A stretch of DNA of 64,000 nucleotides. Source: Streptomyces capitiformicae. GTDB taxonomy: Bacteria; Actinomycetota; Actinomycetes; Streptomycetales; Streptomycetaceae. Numbering within the stretch: position 1 is the first letter of the stretch; each line of letters begins with the position of its first letter. The notes below the pieces were generated by a model. The model searched no databases. It saw only the letters and a program-made list of their open reading frames with translations, and was not told the DNA's origin. The position numbers and the translations under genes are program-made. Below are positions 17,023-27,066 of this stretch, one piece after another. Location of the stretch: positions 1,735,767-1,799,766 of the forward strand of contig NZ_CP022161.1 in assembly GCF_002214185.1 (NCBI RefSeq). The letters are read 5' to 3'.

Positions 17023-18252
17023 TCAGGAGGAGGCGGAGTCACAACCACTTACGGTAGCCGTAAGCGGTATCGCCCCCGCGCGGGCGAGCAGATCAGCGAG
17101 GCGGTCGGTGACGAGTTCCGGGTGCTCCAGCATGACCAGATGCCCGGCGTCCGGCACCAGCACCAACTCCGCGTCCGGCAACGCGTCCGCGATTGCTTCG
17201 CTGTGCTCACTCGGTGTGACGAGGTCCTTGACCCCGGCCAGCACGAGCACCGGCAGTCCCGCGAACGCCGTCAGCGCCTCGGTCTTGTCGTGTTCGGTGA
17301 ACGCCGGATAGAACTCGGCGACGACGTCGATCGGCGTGCCCTCGATCATCCGCTCGGCGAACCTCGCGACCGCCGGGTCGACGTCCCGGGACGCGAACGA
17401 GTACCGCTTGATGATCCCGGTGAACAGATCGGCGGTGGCCCGCCGCCCCCGCTCCACCAGCGCGGCCTGCTGCCCCAGCGCCTTCAGCACGCCGGGCAGC
17501 ACCCGCCGCACCGCGTTGACGCCCGCGACCGGCAGCCCGAAGTTGACCTCGCCGAGCCGCCCCGACGACGTACCCACCAGGGAGACCGCGACGACCCGTT
17601 CCCTGATCAGCTCGGGGTAGTGGTCGGCCAGCGCCATGACGGTCATACCGCCCATGGAGTGCCCGACGAGCACGATGGGGCCCTCGGGCGCGGCCGCGTC
17701 GATGACGGCCTTCAGGTCGCGCCCGAGCCGGTCGATGGTGACCGGCGCCGCGTCGGGCGTTTGGGCCGCGCGCCCGGAGCGGCCGTGGCTGCGCTGGTCC
17801 CAGTGCACGGTCCGTACGACACCGCGCAGCGCGGCCCGCTGGAAGTGCCAGGAGTCCTGGTTGAGGCAGTAGCCGTGGCTGAAGACGACAGTGACCGGCG
17901 CCGGGGCCTTTCGGCCGAAGAGCCGGCGCCTGCGGGAGGACAGGCCCCCCTCGGGCTCGACGTCGTCGACCTCGTAGTACAGCTCGGTGCCGTCGTCCGC
18001 GTACGCCTTGCCGGGGGTGCCGCGCAGCGCGCCGTACGGGCCGGTGGAGTCGAGCGCGAGGCGGGCCTTTCTGCGCATGCCGCGTCCGACGGTGAGCCGC
18101 TCTATGGCGACACCGGCGGCGGCGCCCGCGGCGACCACGCCTATCGCGGCCCCCGCGATTCCGGCCCTGCGCCAGATCCCGTCGGCGGAGGCCGCCGTGG
18201 CGGCGGCCGCACTCGCGACGGCCTCCACGGCCTCCGCGCTGCCTTCGCTCAC
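17023..18252 (-). CDS. alpha/beta hydrolase
   Basis: 409 aa. An Ala-rich N-terminal segment with one hydrophobic helix (AGIAGAAIGVVAAGAAAGVAI, about 29-49) anchors or hides a classic alpha/beta-hydrolase domain: HGYCLNQDSWHFQ oxyanion region, nucleophile elbow GHSMGG, acid near VLAGVKDLVTP and the catalytic His in DAGHLVMLEHP. Substrate unknown. It lies between alr and tsaE in the order also found in other Streptomyces, and may be co-transcribed with both. Confidence 0.9.
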   Translation of the reverse strand: MSEGSAEAVEAVASAAAATAASADGIWRRAGIAGAAIGVVAAGAAAGVAIERLTVGRGMRRKARLALDSTGPYGALRGTPGKAYADDGTELYYEVDDVEPEGGLSSRRRRLFGRKAPAPVTVVFSHGYCLNQDSWHFQRAALRGVVRTVHWDQRSHGRSGRAAQTPDAAPVTIDRLGRDLKAVIDAAAPEGPIVLVGHSMGGMTVMALADHYPELIRERVVAVSLVGTSSGRLGEVNFGLPVAGVNAVRRVLPGVLKALGQQAALVERGRRATADLFTGIIKRYSFASRDVDPAVARFAERMIEGTPIDVVAEFYPAFTEHDKTEALTAFAGLPVLVLAGVKDLVTPSEHSEAIADALPDAELVLVPDAGHLVMLEHPELVTDRLADLLARAGAIPLTATVSGCDSASS

Positions 18253-18363
18253 GTCTGCTCCTCTTCGCCGACTTCCGGTGCTACCGCTCGCATACCCGTA
18301 CGGGGTTACCCGTCTTGTTCGTCTTTCACGTACTCGTGTACTGACTCGCGGTGAATACGGGGC

Positions 18364-19524
18364 TCACTCACCCGTGTTCACATAGACGCGCGGAACGCGG
18401 GTTCCGATCCGCGTCACGATCTCATACCCGATGGTTCCGGCCGCCTGTGCCCAGTCCTCGGCGGTCGGCTCACCCCGGTCGCCCGTCCCGAACAGCACCA
18501 CCTCGTCCCCCGCGGCGGGTTCGTCCCCGCCGAGGTCGACGACGAACTGGTCCATGGCGACCCGCCCGGCGACCGTCCGCCACTTGCCGCCGACCAGCAC
18601 GGGCCCGGTGCCGGAGGCGTGCCGGGGGATACCGTCCGCGTAGCCGACGGGGACCAGGCCGAGGGTCGTGTCGCCCGGGGTGACGTAGTGGTGCCCGTAA
18701 CTGACGCCGTGGCCCCCGGAGACATGCTTGACGAGCGCGAGCGAGGCGCTGAGCCGCATCACCGGGCGCAGCCCGAGGTCGGCCGAACTGCCCAGCTCCG
18801 GGCTGGGTGAGATCCCGTAGACGGCGATTCCCGCCCGTACGAGGTCGAAGTGGGCCTCGGGGAGGGTGAGTGTGGCGGGCGAGTTGGCGATGTGCCGCAC
18901 CTCGGGGCGCACGCCCCGCTCCTCGGCGTACGCCACCATCGCGCGGAAGCGGGTGAGCTGGGCCTCGATGGACGGATGGCCCGGCTCGTCGGCGCAGGCG
19001 AAGTGCGACCAGAGCCCGGTGACCGAGACGACCCCGTCCGCCTCCGCGCGCAGCGCTTCATCGACGAGCTCGGTCCAGTCGTCGGGCTGACACCCGCTCC
19101 GCCCGAGTCCGGTGTCGGCCTTGAGCTGCACGCGCGCGCGTACCCCCGCCTGCCGCGCCGCCTCCGTGACCTCCCGAAGCGCCCACATGCCGCTGACCGA
19201 GACGTCCAGGTCGGCCTCGACGGCCTCCCGCCAGGGCCCGCCCGGCGTCCAGAGCCAGCACATGATCCGCCCCGGCAGCCCCGCCGCCCGCAGCGCGAGC
19301 GCCTCCTCGGGCGTCGCCGTCCCCAGCCAGGTCGCCCCCGCCTCGACCGCCGCCCGCGCACACCGCACCGCCCCATGGCCGTACGCGTCCGACTTGACCA
19401 CGGCCATCAGGGCGGCACCCGGCGCCAGCGCGCGCAACGTCCGCACATTGGCCCGCAGGGCATCCAGATCGATCTCGGCGCGGGCCCGCAACGGCGAGCT
19501 CCGCAGAGGTGCTGTCTCACTCAT
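18364..19524 (-). CDS. alr: alanine racemase
   Basis: 386 aa. PLP lysine Lys44 in MAVVKSDAYGHG, and the second-domain region VGYADGIPRH ... GRVAMDQFVVDLG are typical of Alr. It makes D-alanine for peptidoglycan. The protein is of normal family length and starts MSETAPLRSSPLRARAEIDLDALRANV. It heads the alr-hydrolase-tsaE series; the hydrolase begins 111 bp downstream. Confidence 0.96.
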   Translation of the reverse strand: MSETAPLRSSPLRARAEIDLDALRANVRTLRALAPGAALMAVVKSDAYGHGAVRCARAAVEAGATWLGTATPEEALALRAAGLPGRIMCWLWTPGGPWREAVEADLDVSVSGMWALREVTEAARQAGVRARVQLKADTGLGRSGCQPDDWTELVDEALRAEADGVVSVTGLWSHFACADEPGHPSIEAQLTRFRAMVAYAEERGVRPEVRHIANSPATLTLPEAHFDLVRAGIAVYGISPSPELGSSADLGLRPVMRLSASLALVKHVSGGHGVSYGHHYVTPGDTTLGLVPVGYADGIPRHASGTGPVLVGGKWRTVAGRVAMDQFVVDLGGDEPAAGDEVVLFGTGDRGEPTAEDWAQAAGTIGYEIVTRIGTRVPRVYVNTGE

Positions 19525-19575
19525 GTCAGCCCCAGTGTCTCAGAGCCCACGGACACACCCCCGGCCCACCTCGAT

Positions 19576-20526
19576 TCATTTGCCCGGCCGCCGCCCCCAG
19601 ACGAAAACCCGATCCCCCTTCTTCAGAACCCCCCACAACGCCCGCGCATCCGCCAACCGCAGATTCACGCACCCCATGGACCCGATCTCCGTGTAAAGGG
19701 ACCCGTACACCGCGTGAAACGCCTGCCCCCCACTGAAGAACTGGCTGTACGGCATGGGCTGGTGGTACAGCGTCGACCAGTGGTTCTTGTGCTTCCAATA
19801 GACCTTGTGCCACCCGGCCCGCGTCGGATACTGCGCCCGCCCACTCCGCATCGGCACCGGCCCGAACACCACCTTCTTCCCCTTCTGCACCCAGGTCAGC
19901 TGCCGAGACAGATCCACACACGCCACCTTGTACGTGCGCTCCGGGCACTTCCCGGCCGCGTTGGGCTTCTTCTGGGCGGACAGCTGCTGCATCCGCACCC
20001 AGGTCACCGGCCCCGCGAACCCGATCGCCGGCTTGATGCCGTGCTTGAGCTGGAACGCCCGGATGGCGAGACAGTCCGCAGACGACTGCTTCGCGTCCGC
20101 CTTCTTACGCTTGAGCCACTGCTCGACCTGCTTCTGATACGGCCCGGTCAGCTTCGTGCAGGAGACCTGGGCCTGGGCGATGGCCGCCGCCTCGCTGAGC
20201 GGCACGTACTCGATGAGGTCGTACGTCCCGGCCACCGCCTCCACCGGCTCGATCGCCTCCTCCTCGACGCCCGGCTCGTACACCTGCGGCGGCAACACCT
20301 GGTCCGGCGTGTCGATCGACCAGGGCTGGTTGGGGCCGGGCGGCACCCCGGGGACGAGTTGCTCGCTGCCGGGCCCGGGAGCGGGAGCGGGGACGGGGGT
20401 GGGCGGCGCGGTGTCGGCCAGGGCACCTTCCACGGGAAGGAGGGTCAGCAGGGCGAGGAGCGCGGTGACACCACGGAACGTCATGCGCCTGCTCGCCATT
20501 TGTCTGATGGTCATGCGATCAGCCAT
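19576..20526 (-). CDS. exported L,D-transpeptidase (YkuD) with peptidoglycan-binding-like region
   Basis: 316 aa. Signal peptide (VTALLALLTLLPVEGALA), a Pro-rich linker, a helical region with LAIRAFQLKHGIKPAIGFAGPVTW like a peptidoglycan-binding domain, then a YkuD domain with His271 (AFHAVYGS) and the catalytic Cys286 in IGSMGCVNLR. Such enzymes form 3-3 cross-links or attach proteins to peptidoglycan. Divergent from glmS, with about 150 bp between them. Confidence 0.92.
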   Translation of the reverse strand: MADRMTIRQMASRRMTFRGVTALLALLTLLPVEGALADTAPPTPVPAPAPGPGSEQLVPGVPPGPNQPWSIDTPDQVLPPQVYEPGVEEEAIEPVEAVAGTYDLIEYVPLSEAAAIAQAQVSCTKLTGPYQKQVEQWLKRKKADAKQSSADCLAIRAFQLKHGIKPAIGFAGPVTWVRMQQLSAQKKPNAAGKCPERTYKVACVDLSRQLTWVQKGKKVVFGPVPMRSGRAQYPTRAGWHKVYWKHKNHWSTLYHQPMPYSQFFSGGQAFHAVYGSLYTEIGSMGCVNLRLADARALWGVLKKGDRVFVWGRRPGK

Positions 20527-20684
20527 ACGTGCCGTGCACGCGCGCGTGGACGCGCCGCGCGTCGGGTCACCCGATATGCGCGCGGGATGTCACCCGATAT
20601 GAGGGCTCACCGAAGACCTCACTGTCACGTACAGTCACACAGAGCACACGGTAGGTCGCGATCAGGACGACACAGGGGTTGTAT

Positions 20685-22532
20685 ATGTGCGGAATCGTGG
20701 GATACATCGGCTCGCAGTCCGCCCTCGACGTGGTCCTGGCCGGACTGAAGCGGCTGGAGTACCGGGGCTACGACTCGGCGGGCGTGGCGGTGCCGGCGGA
20801 CGGGGGCCTGGCCGCCGCCAAGAAGGCGGGGAAGCTGATCAACCTGGAGAAGGAGTTGGTCGGCCGCCCGCTGCCCACCGGCTCCACCGGTATCGGCCAC
20901 ACCCGCTGGGCCACGCACGGCGGCCCCACGGACACCAATGCCCACCCGCACCTCGACAACGCGGGCCGGGTGGCCGTCGTCCACAACGGCATCATCGAGA
21001 ACTTCGCCGCGCTCCGCGCCGAACTGGCCGAGCGGGGCCACGACCTGGTCTCCGAGACGGACACGGAGGTGGTGGCACATCTGCTCGCCGAGGAGTTCTC
21101 GTCGTGCGACGACCTCGCGGAGGCGATGCGGCTGGTGTGCCGGCGGCTGGAGGGCGCGTTCACGCTGGTCGCGGTGCACGCGGACGCGCCGGACGTGGTC
21201 GTGGGCGCCCGCCGGAACTCGCCACTCGTGGTGGGCATTGGAGAGGGCGAGGCCTTTCTCGCCTCGGACGTCGCCGCGTTCATCGCCCACACGCGGTCGG
21301 CGATCGAGCTGGGCCAGGACCAGGTGGTGGAGCTGCGCCGGGACGGCGTGACGGTGACGACGTTCGACGGCCGCCCCGCCGAAGTGCGCTCCTACCACGT
21401 CGACTGGGACGCGTCGGCGGCCGAAAAGGGGGGTTATGACTACTTCATGCTCAAGGAGATCGCCGAGCAGCCCAAGGCGGTCGCCGATACGCTCCTGGGC
21501 CGCATCGACGCCTCGGGCTCACTGACGCTGGACGAGGTCCGCATCGGCGCGGCCGAACTGCGCGAGGTGGACAAGGTGGTCATCGTCGCGTGCGGTACGG
21601 CGTTCCATGCCGGCCTCATCGCCAAGTACGCCATCGAGCACTGGACGCGGGTCCCGTGCGAGGTGGAGCTGGCGAGCGAGTTCCGTTACCGGGACCCGAT
21701 CCTCGACCCCCGCACCCTCGTCATCGCCATCTCCCAGTCCGGCGAGACCATGGACACGCTGATGGCGCTGCGCCACGCCCGCGAGCAGGGCTCCCGCGTC
21801 CTCGCGATCTGCAACACCAACGGCTCGACGATCCCCCGCGAGTCGGACGCGGTGCTGTACACCCACGCGGGTCCGGAGGTCGCGGTCGCGTCGACGAAGG
21901 CGTTCCTGACCCAACTGGTGGCCTGCTACCTCGTCGCGCTCTACCTCGGCCAAGTACGGGGCACCAAATGGGGCGACGAGATCCAGGCGGTGATCCGCGA
22001 CCTCTCCAGAATCTCCCACGAGGTGGAGCGGGTCCTGGAAACCATGGAGCCCGTACGGGAGTTGGCCCGCACCCTGGCCGCCAAGAACACGGTGCTGTTC
22101 CTGGGCCGCCACGTCGGCTACCCGGTCGCCCTCGAAGGCGCCCTGAAACTCAAGGAACTGGCCTACATGCACGCGGAGGGCTTCGCGGCGGGCGAGCTGA
22201 AGCACGGCCCGATCGCCCTGATCGAGGAGGACCTCCCGGTGGTGGTCCTGGTTCCGTCCCCGGCCGGCCGTTCCCTCCTCCACGACAAGATCGTCTCCAA
22301 CATCCAGGAGATCCGCGCGAGAGGCGCCAGCACGATCGTCATCGCGGAGGAGGGCGACGAAACGGTGGTCCCGTACGCCGACCACCTGATCCGCATCCCG
22401 CCGACCCCCACCCTCCTCCAACCCCTGGTCGCCACGGTCCCCCTCCAGGTCTTCGCCTGTGAACTCGCCACCGCCCGAGGCAACGAGGTCGACCAGCCGC
22501 GGAACCTGGCGAAGTCGGTGACAGTGGAGTGA
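20685..22532 (+). CDS. glmS: glutamine--fructose-6-phosphate aminotransferase
   Basis: 615 aa. The ATG at 20685 was chosen because Cys must follow the initiator Met (MCGIVGYIG) to act as N-terminal nucleophile; a TTG two codons upstream would mask it. The glutaminase domain (with RGYDSAG and [11 protein letters not shown]) is followed by two SIS domains ([34 protein letters not shown]) and the C-terminal [13 protein letters not shown]. First step of UDP-GlcNAc synthesis; glmM is 5 kb away. Confidence 0.97.
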   Translation: MCGIVGYIGSQSALDVVLAGLKRLEYRGYDSAGVAVPADGGLAAAKKAGKLINLEKELVGRPLPTGSTGIGHTRWATHGGPTDTNAHPHLDNAGRVAVVHNGIIENFAALRAELAERGHDLVSETDTEVVAHLLAEEFSSCDDLAEAMRLVCRRLEGAFTLVAVHADAPDVVVGARRNSPLVVGIGEGEAFLASDVAAFIAHTRSAIELGQDQVVELRRDGVTVTTFDGRPAEVRSYHVDWDASAAEKGGYDYFMLKEIAEQPKAVADTLLGRIDASGSLTLDEVRIGAAELREVDKVVIVACGTAFHAGLIAKYAIEHWTRVPCEVELASEFRYRDPILDPRTLVIAISQSGETMDTLMALRHAREQGSRVLAICNTNGSTIPRESDAVLYTHAGPEVAVASTKAFLTQLVACYLVALYLGQVRGTKWGDEIQAVIRDLSRISHEVERVLETMEPVRELARTLAAKNTVLFLGRHVGYPVALEGALKLKELAYMHAEGFAAGELKHGPIALIEEDLPVVVLVPSPAGRSLLHDKIVSNIQEIRARGASTIVIAEEGDETVVPYADHLIRIPPTPTLLQPLVATVPLQVFACELATARGNEVDQPRNLAKSVTVE

Positions 22533-22566
22533 CCCGGCGCCGACCCGGCATCGTAGGGTGCGGCCC

Positions 22567-22938
22567 ATGCCCATCATCGGAGTCGGCATCGACGTCGCCG
22601 AGATCGACCGTTTCCGCGCCGCCATGGAACGAACCCCCACCATGGCCGAACGCCTCTTCCTGCCGAGCGAACTCCTCCTCCCGAGCGGCGAACGCCGAGG
22701 CATCGCCTCCCTCGCCGCCCGCTTCGCCGCCAAGGAAGCCCTCGCCAAGGCCCTGGGCGCCCCCGCCGGCCTCCACTGGACCGACGCCGAGGTCTACGTA
22801 GAACCCACCGGCCAACCCCGCCTCCGAGTAACCGGCACGGTAGCGGCCCGCGCCACCGACCTCGGCGTCAAGTCCTGGCACATCTCCCTGAGCCACGACG
22901 CCGGGGTGGCCTCGGCGGTGGTGGTGGCAGAGGGGTAG
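22567..22938 (+). CDS. acpS: holo-[acyl-carrier-protein] synthase
   Basis: 123 aa. Start [16 protein letters not shown] carries the Mg-binding Asp; the second signature [13 protein letters not shown] follows at about 60. It transfers phosphopantetheine from CoA to ACP. It follows glmS with a 34-bp gap and precedes the NAD(P)HX repair gene, as in other Streptomyces. Confidence 0.95.
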   Translation: MPIIGVGIDVAEIDRFRAAMERTPTMAERLFLPSELLLPSGERRGIASLAARFAAKEALAKALGAPAGLHWTDAEVYVEPTGQPRLRVTGTVAARATDLGVKSWHISLSHDAGVASAVVVAEG

Positions 22939-23062
22939 GCGCAGCTGCGGGCAATCGTGCCGCTGGGGCGATGGGGGTACCTCCCGCTCATGGGGGCACC
23001 TCCCGCTCGAGCGGAGCCGAGAGTGGGGGAGAAGCCGAGAGGGGGGAGGGTGGGCGCAGCGG
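22939..23062. repeat. intergenic repeat with duplicated GGGGGYACCTCCCGCT
   Basis: The 230-bp gap after acpS contains GGGGGTACCTCCCGCT (22974-22989) and GGGGGCACCTCCCGCT (22993-23008), then CTCGAGCGGAGCCGAGAGTG, and GGGGGAG runs. The pieces can pair into several hairpins. Similar sequence is, to my knowledge, repeated between Streptomyces genes; no gene is seen here. Confidence 0.55.
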
Positions 23063-23168
23063 CACCTCGTAGCGCCGAGCAGCGCCCGCCAGCCCCGACT
23101 CCGGGTGCCCAACACCCCAAGCCCGACTGTCCTCGCACCCGCCCCCACCCACAAGGCAGACTCACCCC

Positions 23169-24614
23169 ATGCGCTCAGCCCACCGCGTAGAAACCGTCCG
23201 CACAGCCGAACGCACCCTCATGGCCCAACTCCCCGACGGCGCCCTGATGCAACGCGCGGCCGCAGGCCTGGCCGCAGCCTGCGCAGCCGCCCTCCCCCAC
23301 ATCTACGGCAGCCGCATCGTCCTCCTCACCGGCAGCGGCGACAACGGCGGCGACACCCTCTACGCAGGCGCCCGCCTGGCCAAGCGCGGCGCAGGAGTGA
23401 CGGCCGTCCTCCTCAACCCCACCCGCACCCACCCCGAAGCCCTCAAGGCCCTCCTCCGAGCAGGCGGCACCACAACCACCCCCACCGCCCCCACCACACC
23501 GTCCCTCATCAACCGGGCCGACCTCATCCTCGACGGCATCGTCGGCATCGGCGGCAAGGGCGGCCTCCGCCCCGAAGCCGCCCCCCTGGCCGAGCTCGCA
23601 GCCGCCTCCCCCGCCACCGTCGTATCCGTCGACCTCCCCAGCGGCATCGAACCCGACACGGGCGAGGTGAACGGCCCGGCCATCCACGCCGACCTCACCG
23701 TCACCTTCGGCACCCACAAACCGGGCCTCCTCATCGACCCGGCCCGCGAGCACGCCGGCTCCGTACGCCTGATCGACATCGGCCTCGCGAGCACCCTCCC
23801 CGCCACCCCCGACGTGGAGTCCCTCCAGCACGCCGACGTGGCGGCCCTGCTCCCCCACCCGTCCCCGGAGAGCGACAAGTACCGCCGGGGGGTGGTCGGC
23901 ATCGCGGCGGGCTCGGCCCGCTACCCGGGCGCGGCGGTCCTCGCGGTCGCGGGCGCCCTACGCGGCGGCGCGGGCGCCGTCCGCTACGTGGGCCCGGCCG
24001 CGGACGCCGTACTGACCCGCTTCCCGGAAACCCTGGTGTCGGACAAGGGCCCGAGAAAGGCCGGCCGAGTCCAGGCGTGGGTGACCGGCCCGGGCGCCGG
24101 CGACGACGCGGCCCCGGTCGCCGAGGCCCTCTCCACCGACGTCCCCGTCCTGCTCGACGCGGACGGCCTCCGCCTGGCGGACCGCGACGCCGTACGAGCC
24201 CGCACGGCACCCACTCTCATGACCCCGCACGCCGGCGAGGCCGCGGCCCTCCTGGGCGTCTCCCGCGAGGAGGTGGAGTCGGCCCGCCTCACCGCCGTAC
24301 GCGACCTGGCCCGCGGCTACCACGCCACGGTCCTCCTCAAGGGCTCCACGACCCTGATCGCCACCCCCGACGACGACACCCCGGTCCGCGTCAACCCCAC
24401 CGGCACCCCCTGGCTCGCCACGGCCGGCAGCGGCGACGTCCTCTCCGGCCTCGCGGGCTCCCTCCTCGCCGCCGGCCTCTCCCCCCTGGACGCGGCGAGC
24501 GCGGCCGCCTACCTGCACGGCCTGGCGGGCCGTTACGCCGCGAAAGGCGCGCCCACAATCGCCCAGGACGTGGCGGAAGCCATCCCGGCGGCCTGGCGCG
24601 ACATCACGGCCTGA
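23169..24614 (+). CDS. nnrD: bifunctional NAD(P)H-hydrate epimerase/dehydratase
   Basis: 481 aa. The N-terminal YjeF epimerase domain (LTGSGDNGGDTLYAGARLAKRG; VDLPSGIEPDTGEV) is fused to a ribokinase-like ADP-dependent dehydratase domain (about 215-481) with GPGAGDDA, DADGLRLA, LMTPHAGEAAALLG and the ATP-binding TAGSGDVLSGLAGSLLA. It repairs hydrated NAD(P)H. The fusion is the normal form in Streptomyces. Codon third positions are extremely GC-rich. Confidence 0.95.
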   Translation: MRSAHRVETVRTAERTLMAQLPDGALMQRAAAGLAAACAAALPHIYGSRIVLLTGSGDNGGDTLYAGARLAKRGAGVTAVLLNPTRTHPEALKALLRAGGTTTTPTAPTTPSLINRADLILDGIVGIGGKGGLRPEAAPLAELAAASPATVVSVDLPSGIEPDTGEVNGPAIHADLTVTFGTHKPGLLIDPAREHAGSVRLIDIGLASTLPATPDVESLQHADVAALLPHPSPESDKYRRGVVGIAAGSARYPGAAVLAVAGALRGGAGAVRYVGPAADAVLTRFPETLVSDKGPRKAGRVQAWVTGPGAGDDAAPVAEALSTDVPVLLDADGLRLADRDAVRARTAPTLMTPHAGEAAALLGVSREEVESARLTAVRDLARGYHATVLLKGSTTLIATPDDDTPVRVNPTGTPWLATAGSGDVLSGLAGSLLAAGLSPLDAASAAAYLHGLAGRYAAKGAPTIAQDVAEAIPAAWRDITA

Positions 24615-24632
24615 CGAACGCCCGTAGGCCCC

Positions 24633-24860
24633 CTACTCCCCGTCCTCGATCCGCTCGATGGCGTCCCGCACCATCCCCAGATACTCGACCTCCTCGCACC
24701 GCGGCTTGCTTCCCATCCGGTACATGTCGAGGCAGTCGTAGAGGTACTCCCCGAGATCCTCGTCCGGCAGATCGACCGCCAGTTCGCTGCACACGCGCCC
24801 GGTGAGATCCGGTTGTTCAGCGCGCGTGGATCTTCGACGCAGGACGTTCTGAATACGCAA
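24633..24860 (-). CDS. small conserved hypothetical protein
   Basis: About 75 aa (TTG start at 24860; another TTG at 24875 is possible). The body TGRVCSELAVDLPDEDLGEY and LGMVRDAIERIED is acidic and soluble, with two Cys. No ATG or GTG with a ribosome-binding site is visible in frame, so the start is uncertain; the frame itself has coding-like third positions. I recall homologues next to nnrD/coaA in other Streptomyces, function unknown. Confidence 0.6.
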   Translation of the reverse strand: MRIQNVLRRRSTRAEQPDLTGRVCSELAVDLPDEDLGEYLYDCLDMYRMGSKPRCEEVEYLGMVRDAIERIEDGE

Positions 24861-25064
24861 GGCGGCAGTCCCCAAACCCCATGACCCACATGGTCGGCCG
24901 AAAGGCGGTTCCCTCCCGACTGCCCGGACGCTAGACCCCTCAACCGCCCCAGGTCCATACTTTGACCACGGTTCACGCACAGTAATGACACAGTCGTAAG
25001 CGGCGTGACGGACCCCACCCGCCACCCACCCATCACTCCGTTCGAACTCCGTTAACAATGGACT

Positions 25065-26054
25065 GTGATCTCTCCGGTCTCCTCGATGCCCCGGAGCGCC
25101 CACCGGCAGCGGCCGGAGGCGACTCCCTACGTCGACCTCACCCGTTCCGAGTGGAGCGCGCTGCGCGACAAGACGCCGCTGCCGCTGACCGCCGAGGAGG
25201 TCGAGAAGCTGCGTGGCCTGGGCGATGTCATCGACCTCGACGAGGTACGGGACATCTATCTGCCGCTGTCCCGACTTCTCAACCTCTACGTGGGCGCCAC
25301 GGACGGCCTGCGCGGCGCCCTGAACACCTTCCTGGGTGAACAGGGCTCCCAGTCCGGCACCCCGTTCGTCATAGGCGTCGCCGGCTCCGTGGCGGTCGGC
25401 AAGTCGACCGTCGCCCGCCTCCTCCAGGCCCTCCTCGCCCGCTGGCCGGAACACCCGCGCGTGGAACTGGTCACCACGGACGGCTTCCTGCTCCCCATGA
25501 AGGACCTCCAGGAGCGCGGCCTGGTCTCACGGAAAGGCTTCCCCGAGTCGTACGACCGCCGGGCACTCACCCGTTTCGTCGCCGACATCAAGGCCGGCAA
25601 GGACGAGGTGACGGCGCCCGTCTACTCCCACCTCATCTACGACATCGTCCCCGACCGGCGGCTCACGGTCCGCCGTCCCGACATCCTCATCGTCGAGGGC
25701 CTGAACGTCCTCCAGCCCGCCCTCCCCGGCCAGGACGGCCGCACCCGCGTCGGTCTCGCCGACTACTTCGACTTCAGCGTGTACGTCGACGCGAGCCCCG
25801 ACGACATCGAACGCTGGTACCTCAACCGCTTCAAGAAGCTCCGCCAGACCGCCTTCCAGAACCCGGACTCGTACTTCCGCAAGTACACCCAGGTCTCCGA
25901 GGAAGAGGCCCTCGACTACGCCCGCGGCCTCTGGCGCACCATCAACAAGCCCAACCTGGTCGAGAACATCGCCCCCACCCGGGGCCGCGCCACGCTCATC
26001 ATCCGCAAGGGAACCGACCACAAGGTCCAACGCCTCAGCCTGCGCAAGCTGTGA
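25065..26054 (+). CDS. coaA: type I pantothenate kinase
   Basis: 329 aa, GTG start. The P-loop [21 protein letters not shown] (about 100-120), VTTDGFLLP and the PRK-like [18 protein letters not shown] are characteristic. It catalyses the first step of CoA synthesis. Upstream (24861-25064) a TTGACC (24962-24967) may belong to its promoter, but no convincing -10 is seen. The DUF389 protein follows after 35 bp. Confidence 0.95.
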   Translation: MISPVSSMPRSAHRQRPEATPYVDLTRSEWSALRDKTPLPLTAEEVEKLRGLGDVIDLDEVRDIYLPLSRLLNLYVGATDGLRGALNTFLGEQGSQSGTPFVIGVAGSVAVGKSTVARLLQALLARWPEHPRVELVTTDGFLLPMKDLQERGLVSRKGFPESYDRRALTRFVADIKAGKDEVTAPVYSHLIYDIVPDRRLTVRRPDILIVEGLNVLQPALPGQDGRTRVGLADYFDFSVYVDASPDDIERWYLNRFKKLRQTAFQNPDSYFRKYTQVSEEEALDYARGLWRTINKPNLVENIAPTRGRATLIIRKGTDHKVQRLSLRKL

Positions 26055-26089
26055 GACGGCACCCCATGGACGTAACGTCGGCCTGTTAG

Positions 26090-27019
26090 ATGGACACCAT
26101 GCTGCATCTGCGCCTGATCACCCCGCCGAACAAGACCGACGAGGTGGTGCGCCTGATCGAGAAGACGGTCGGGACGACTCACCTCGTCGTCATGGCGGGC
26201 GCCGCCCGCAACCCCGTCGGAGACGTCGTGTTGTGCGACGTCGCACGCGAGGCGGGCGACGAACTCATCGGCGTGCTACGGGCGTCGGGCCTCGACGAGA
26301 CCGGCTCCATCGCGGTGGAGAACATCGACCTGTCGCTCTCCAAGCGCGCCGAGAAGGCCGAGGCGGAAGCACCCGGCGAGGGCGCGGACGCGGTCCTGTG
26401 GGAGCACCTGGCGGAGGCGACACACGAGGAGTCGACGCTCTCCATCACGTACATCGCCTTCATCACCCTCGCCACGATGATCGCGGCCTGCGGCGTCGTC
26501 CTCGACAACGCCATCCTGATCGTGGGCGCGATGGCGGTCGGCCCCGAGTTCGGCCCGCTGGCCGGCTTCAGCACGGCCATCGTCCAACGCCACCCGCGCC
26601 TCGCCCTGCGCTCGCTGACCGCCCTCCTCGTGGGCTTCGCGGTGGCGATGGCCGTGACGGTCGGCTTCAGCCTCTTGATGGACTCGCTCGGCTACTTCAC
26701 CGAAGCCAAACTGGAGGCCGAACGCCCCAACACCGCCTTCGTCTACGCCCCCGACGCCTTCTCCTTCATCGTGGCGGTCCTGGCCGGCATCGCGGGCACC
26801 CTCTCCCTGACCTCGGCCAAGTCGGGCGCCCTGGTAGGCGTGGCCATCTCGGTCACGACGGTCCCGGCAGCGGCCAACGCGGCAGTGGCCCTGAGCTACG
26901 GCGACACGAAGCAGACGGTGGGCTCCACGGAGCAACTGCTCCTGAACCTCCTGGGCATCATCCTGGCCGGCACCCTGACCCTGCTCTTCCAGAAGTGGCT
27001 GTGGTCAAAGCCGCGTTGA
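26090..27019 (+). CDS. DUF389 membrane protein
   Basis: 309 aa. A soluble N-terminal part (LHLRLITPPNKTDEVVRLIE, about 1-100) precedes at least five membrane helices (for example ITYIAFITLATMIAACGVVL, SFIVAVLAGIAGTLSLTSAKS). The VGAMAVGPEFGPLAG motif is the DUF389 hallmark. Function is not established for this family. An ATG three codons later is an equal start candidate. It is followed at once by a strong hairpin. Confidence 0.9.
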   Translation: MDTMLHLRLITPPNKTDEVVRLIEKTVGTTHLVVMAGAARNPVGDVVLCDVAREAGDELIGVLRASGLDETGSIAVENIDLSLSKRAEKAEAEAPGEGADAVLWEHLAEATHEESTLSITYIAFITLATMIAACGVVLDNAILIVGAMAVGPEFGPLAGFSTAIVQRHPRLALRSLTALLVGFAVAMAVTVGFSLLMDSLGYFTEAKLEAERPNTAFVYAPDAFSFIVAVLAGIAGTLSLTSAKSGALVGVAISVTTVPAAANAAVALSYGDTKQTVGSTEQLLLNLLGIILAGTLTLLFQKWLWSKPR

Positions 27020-27021
27020 GG

Positions 27022-27049
27022 GGGCTGCGCCCCTGAAGGGGCGCAGCCC
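27022..27049. terminator. bidirectional hairpin terminator
   Basis: A perfect 13-bp stem (GGGCTGCGCCCCT with its complement) and a 2-nt loop, three bases after the DUF389 stop and 18 bp before the glmM stop on the other strand. It probably separates the two convergent units. Confidence 0.75.
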
Positions 27050-27066
27050 GCACGCGGAACAACGAA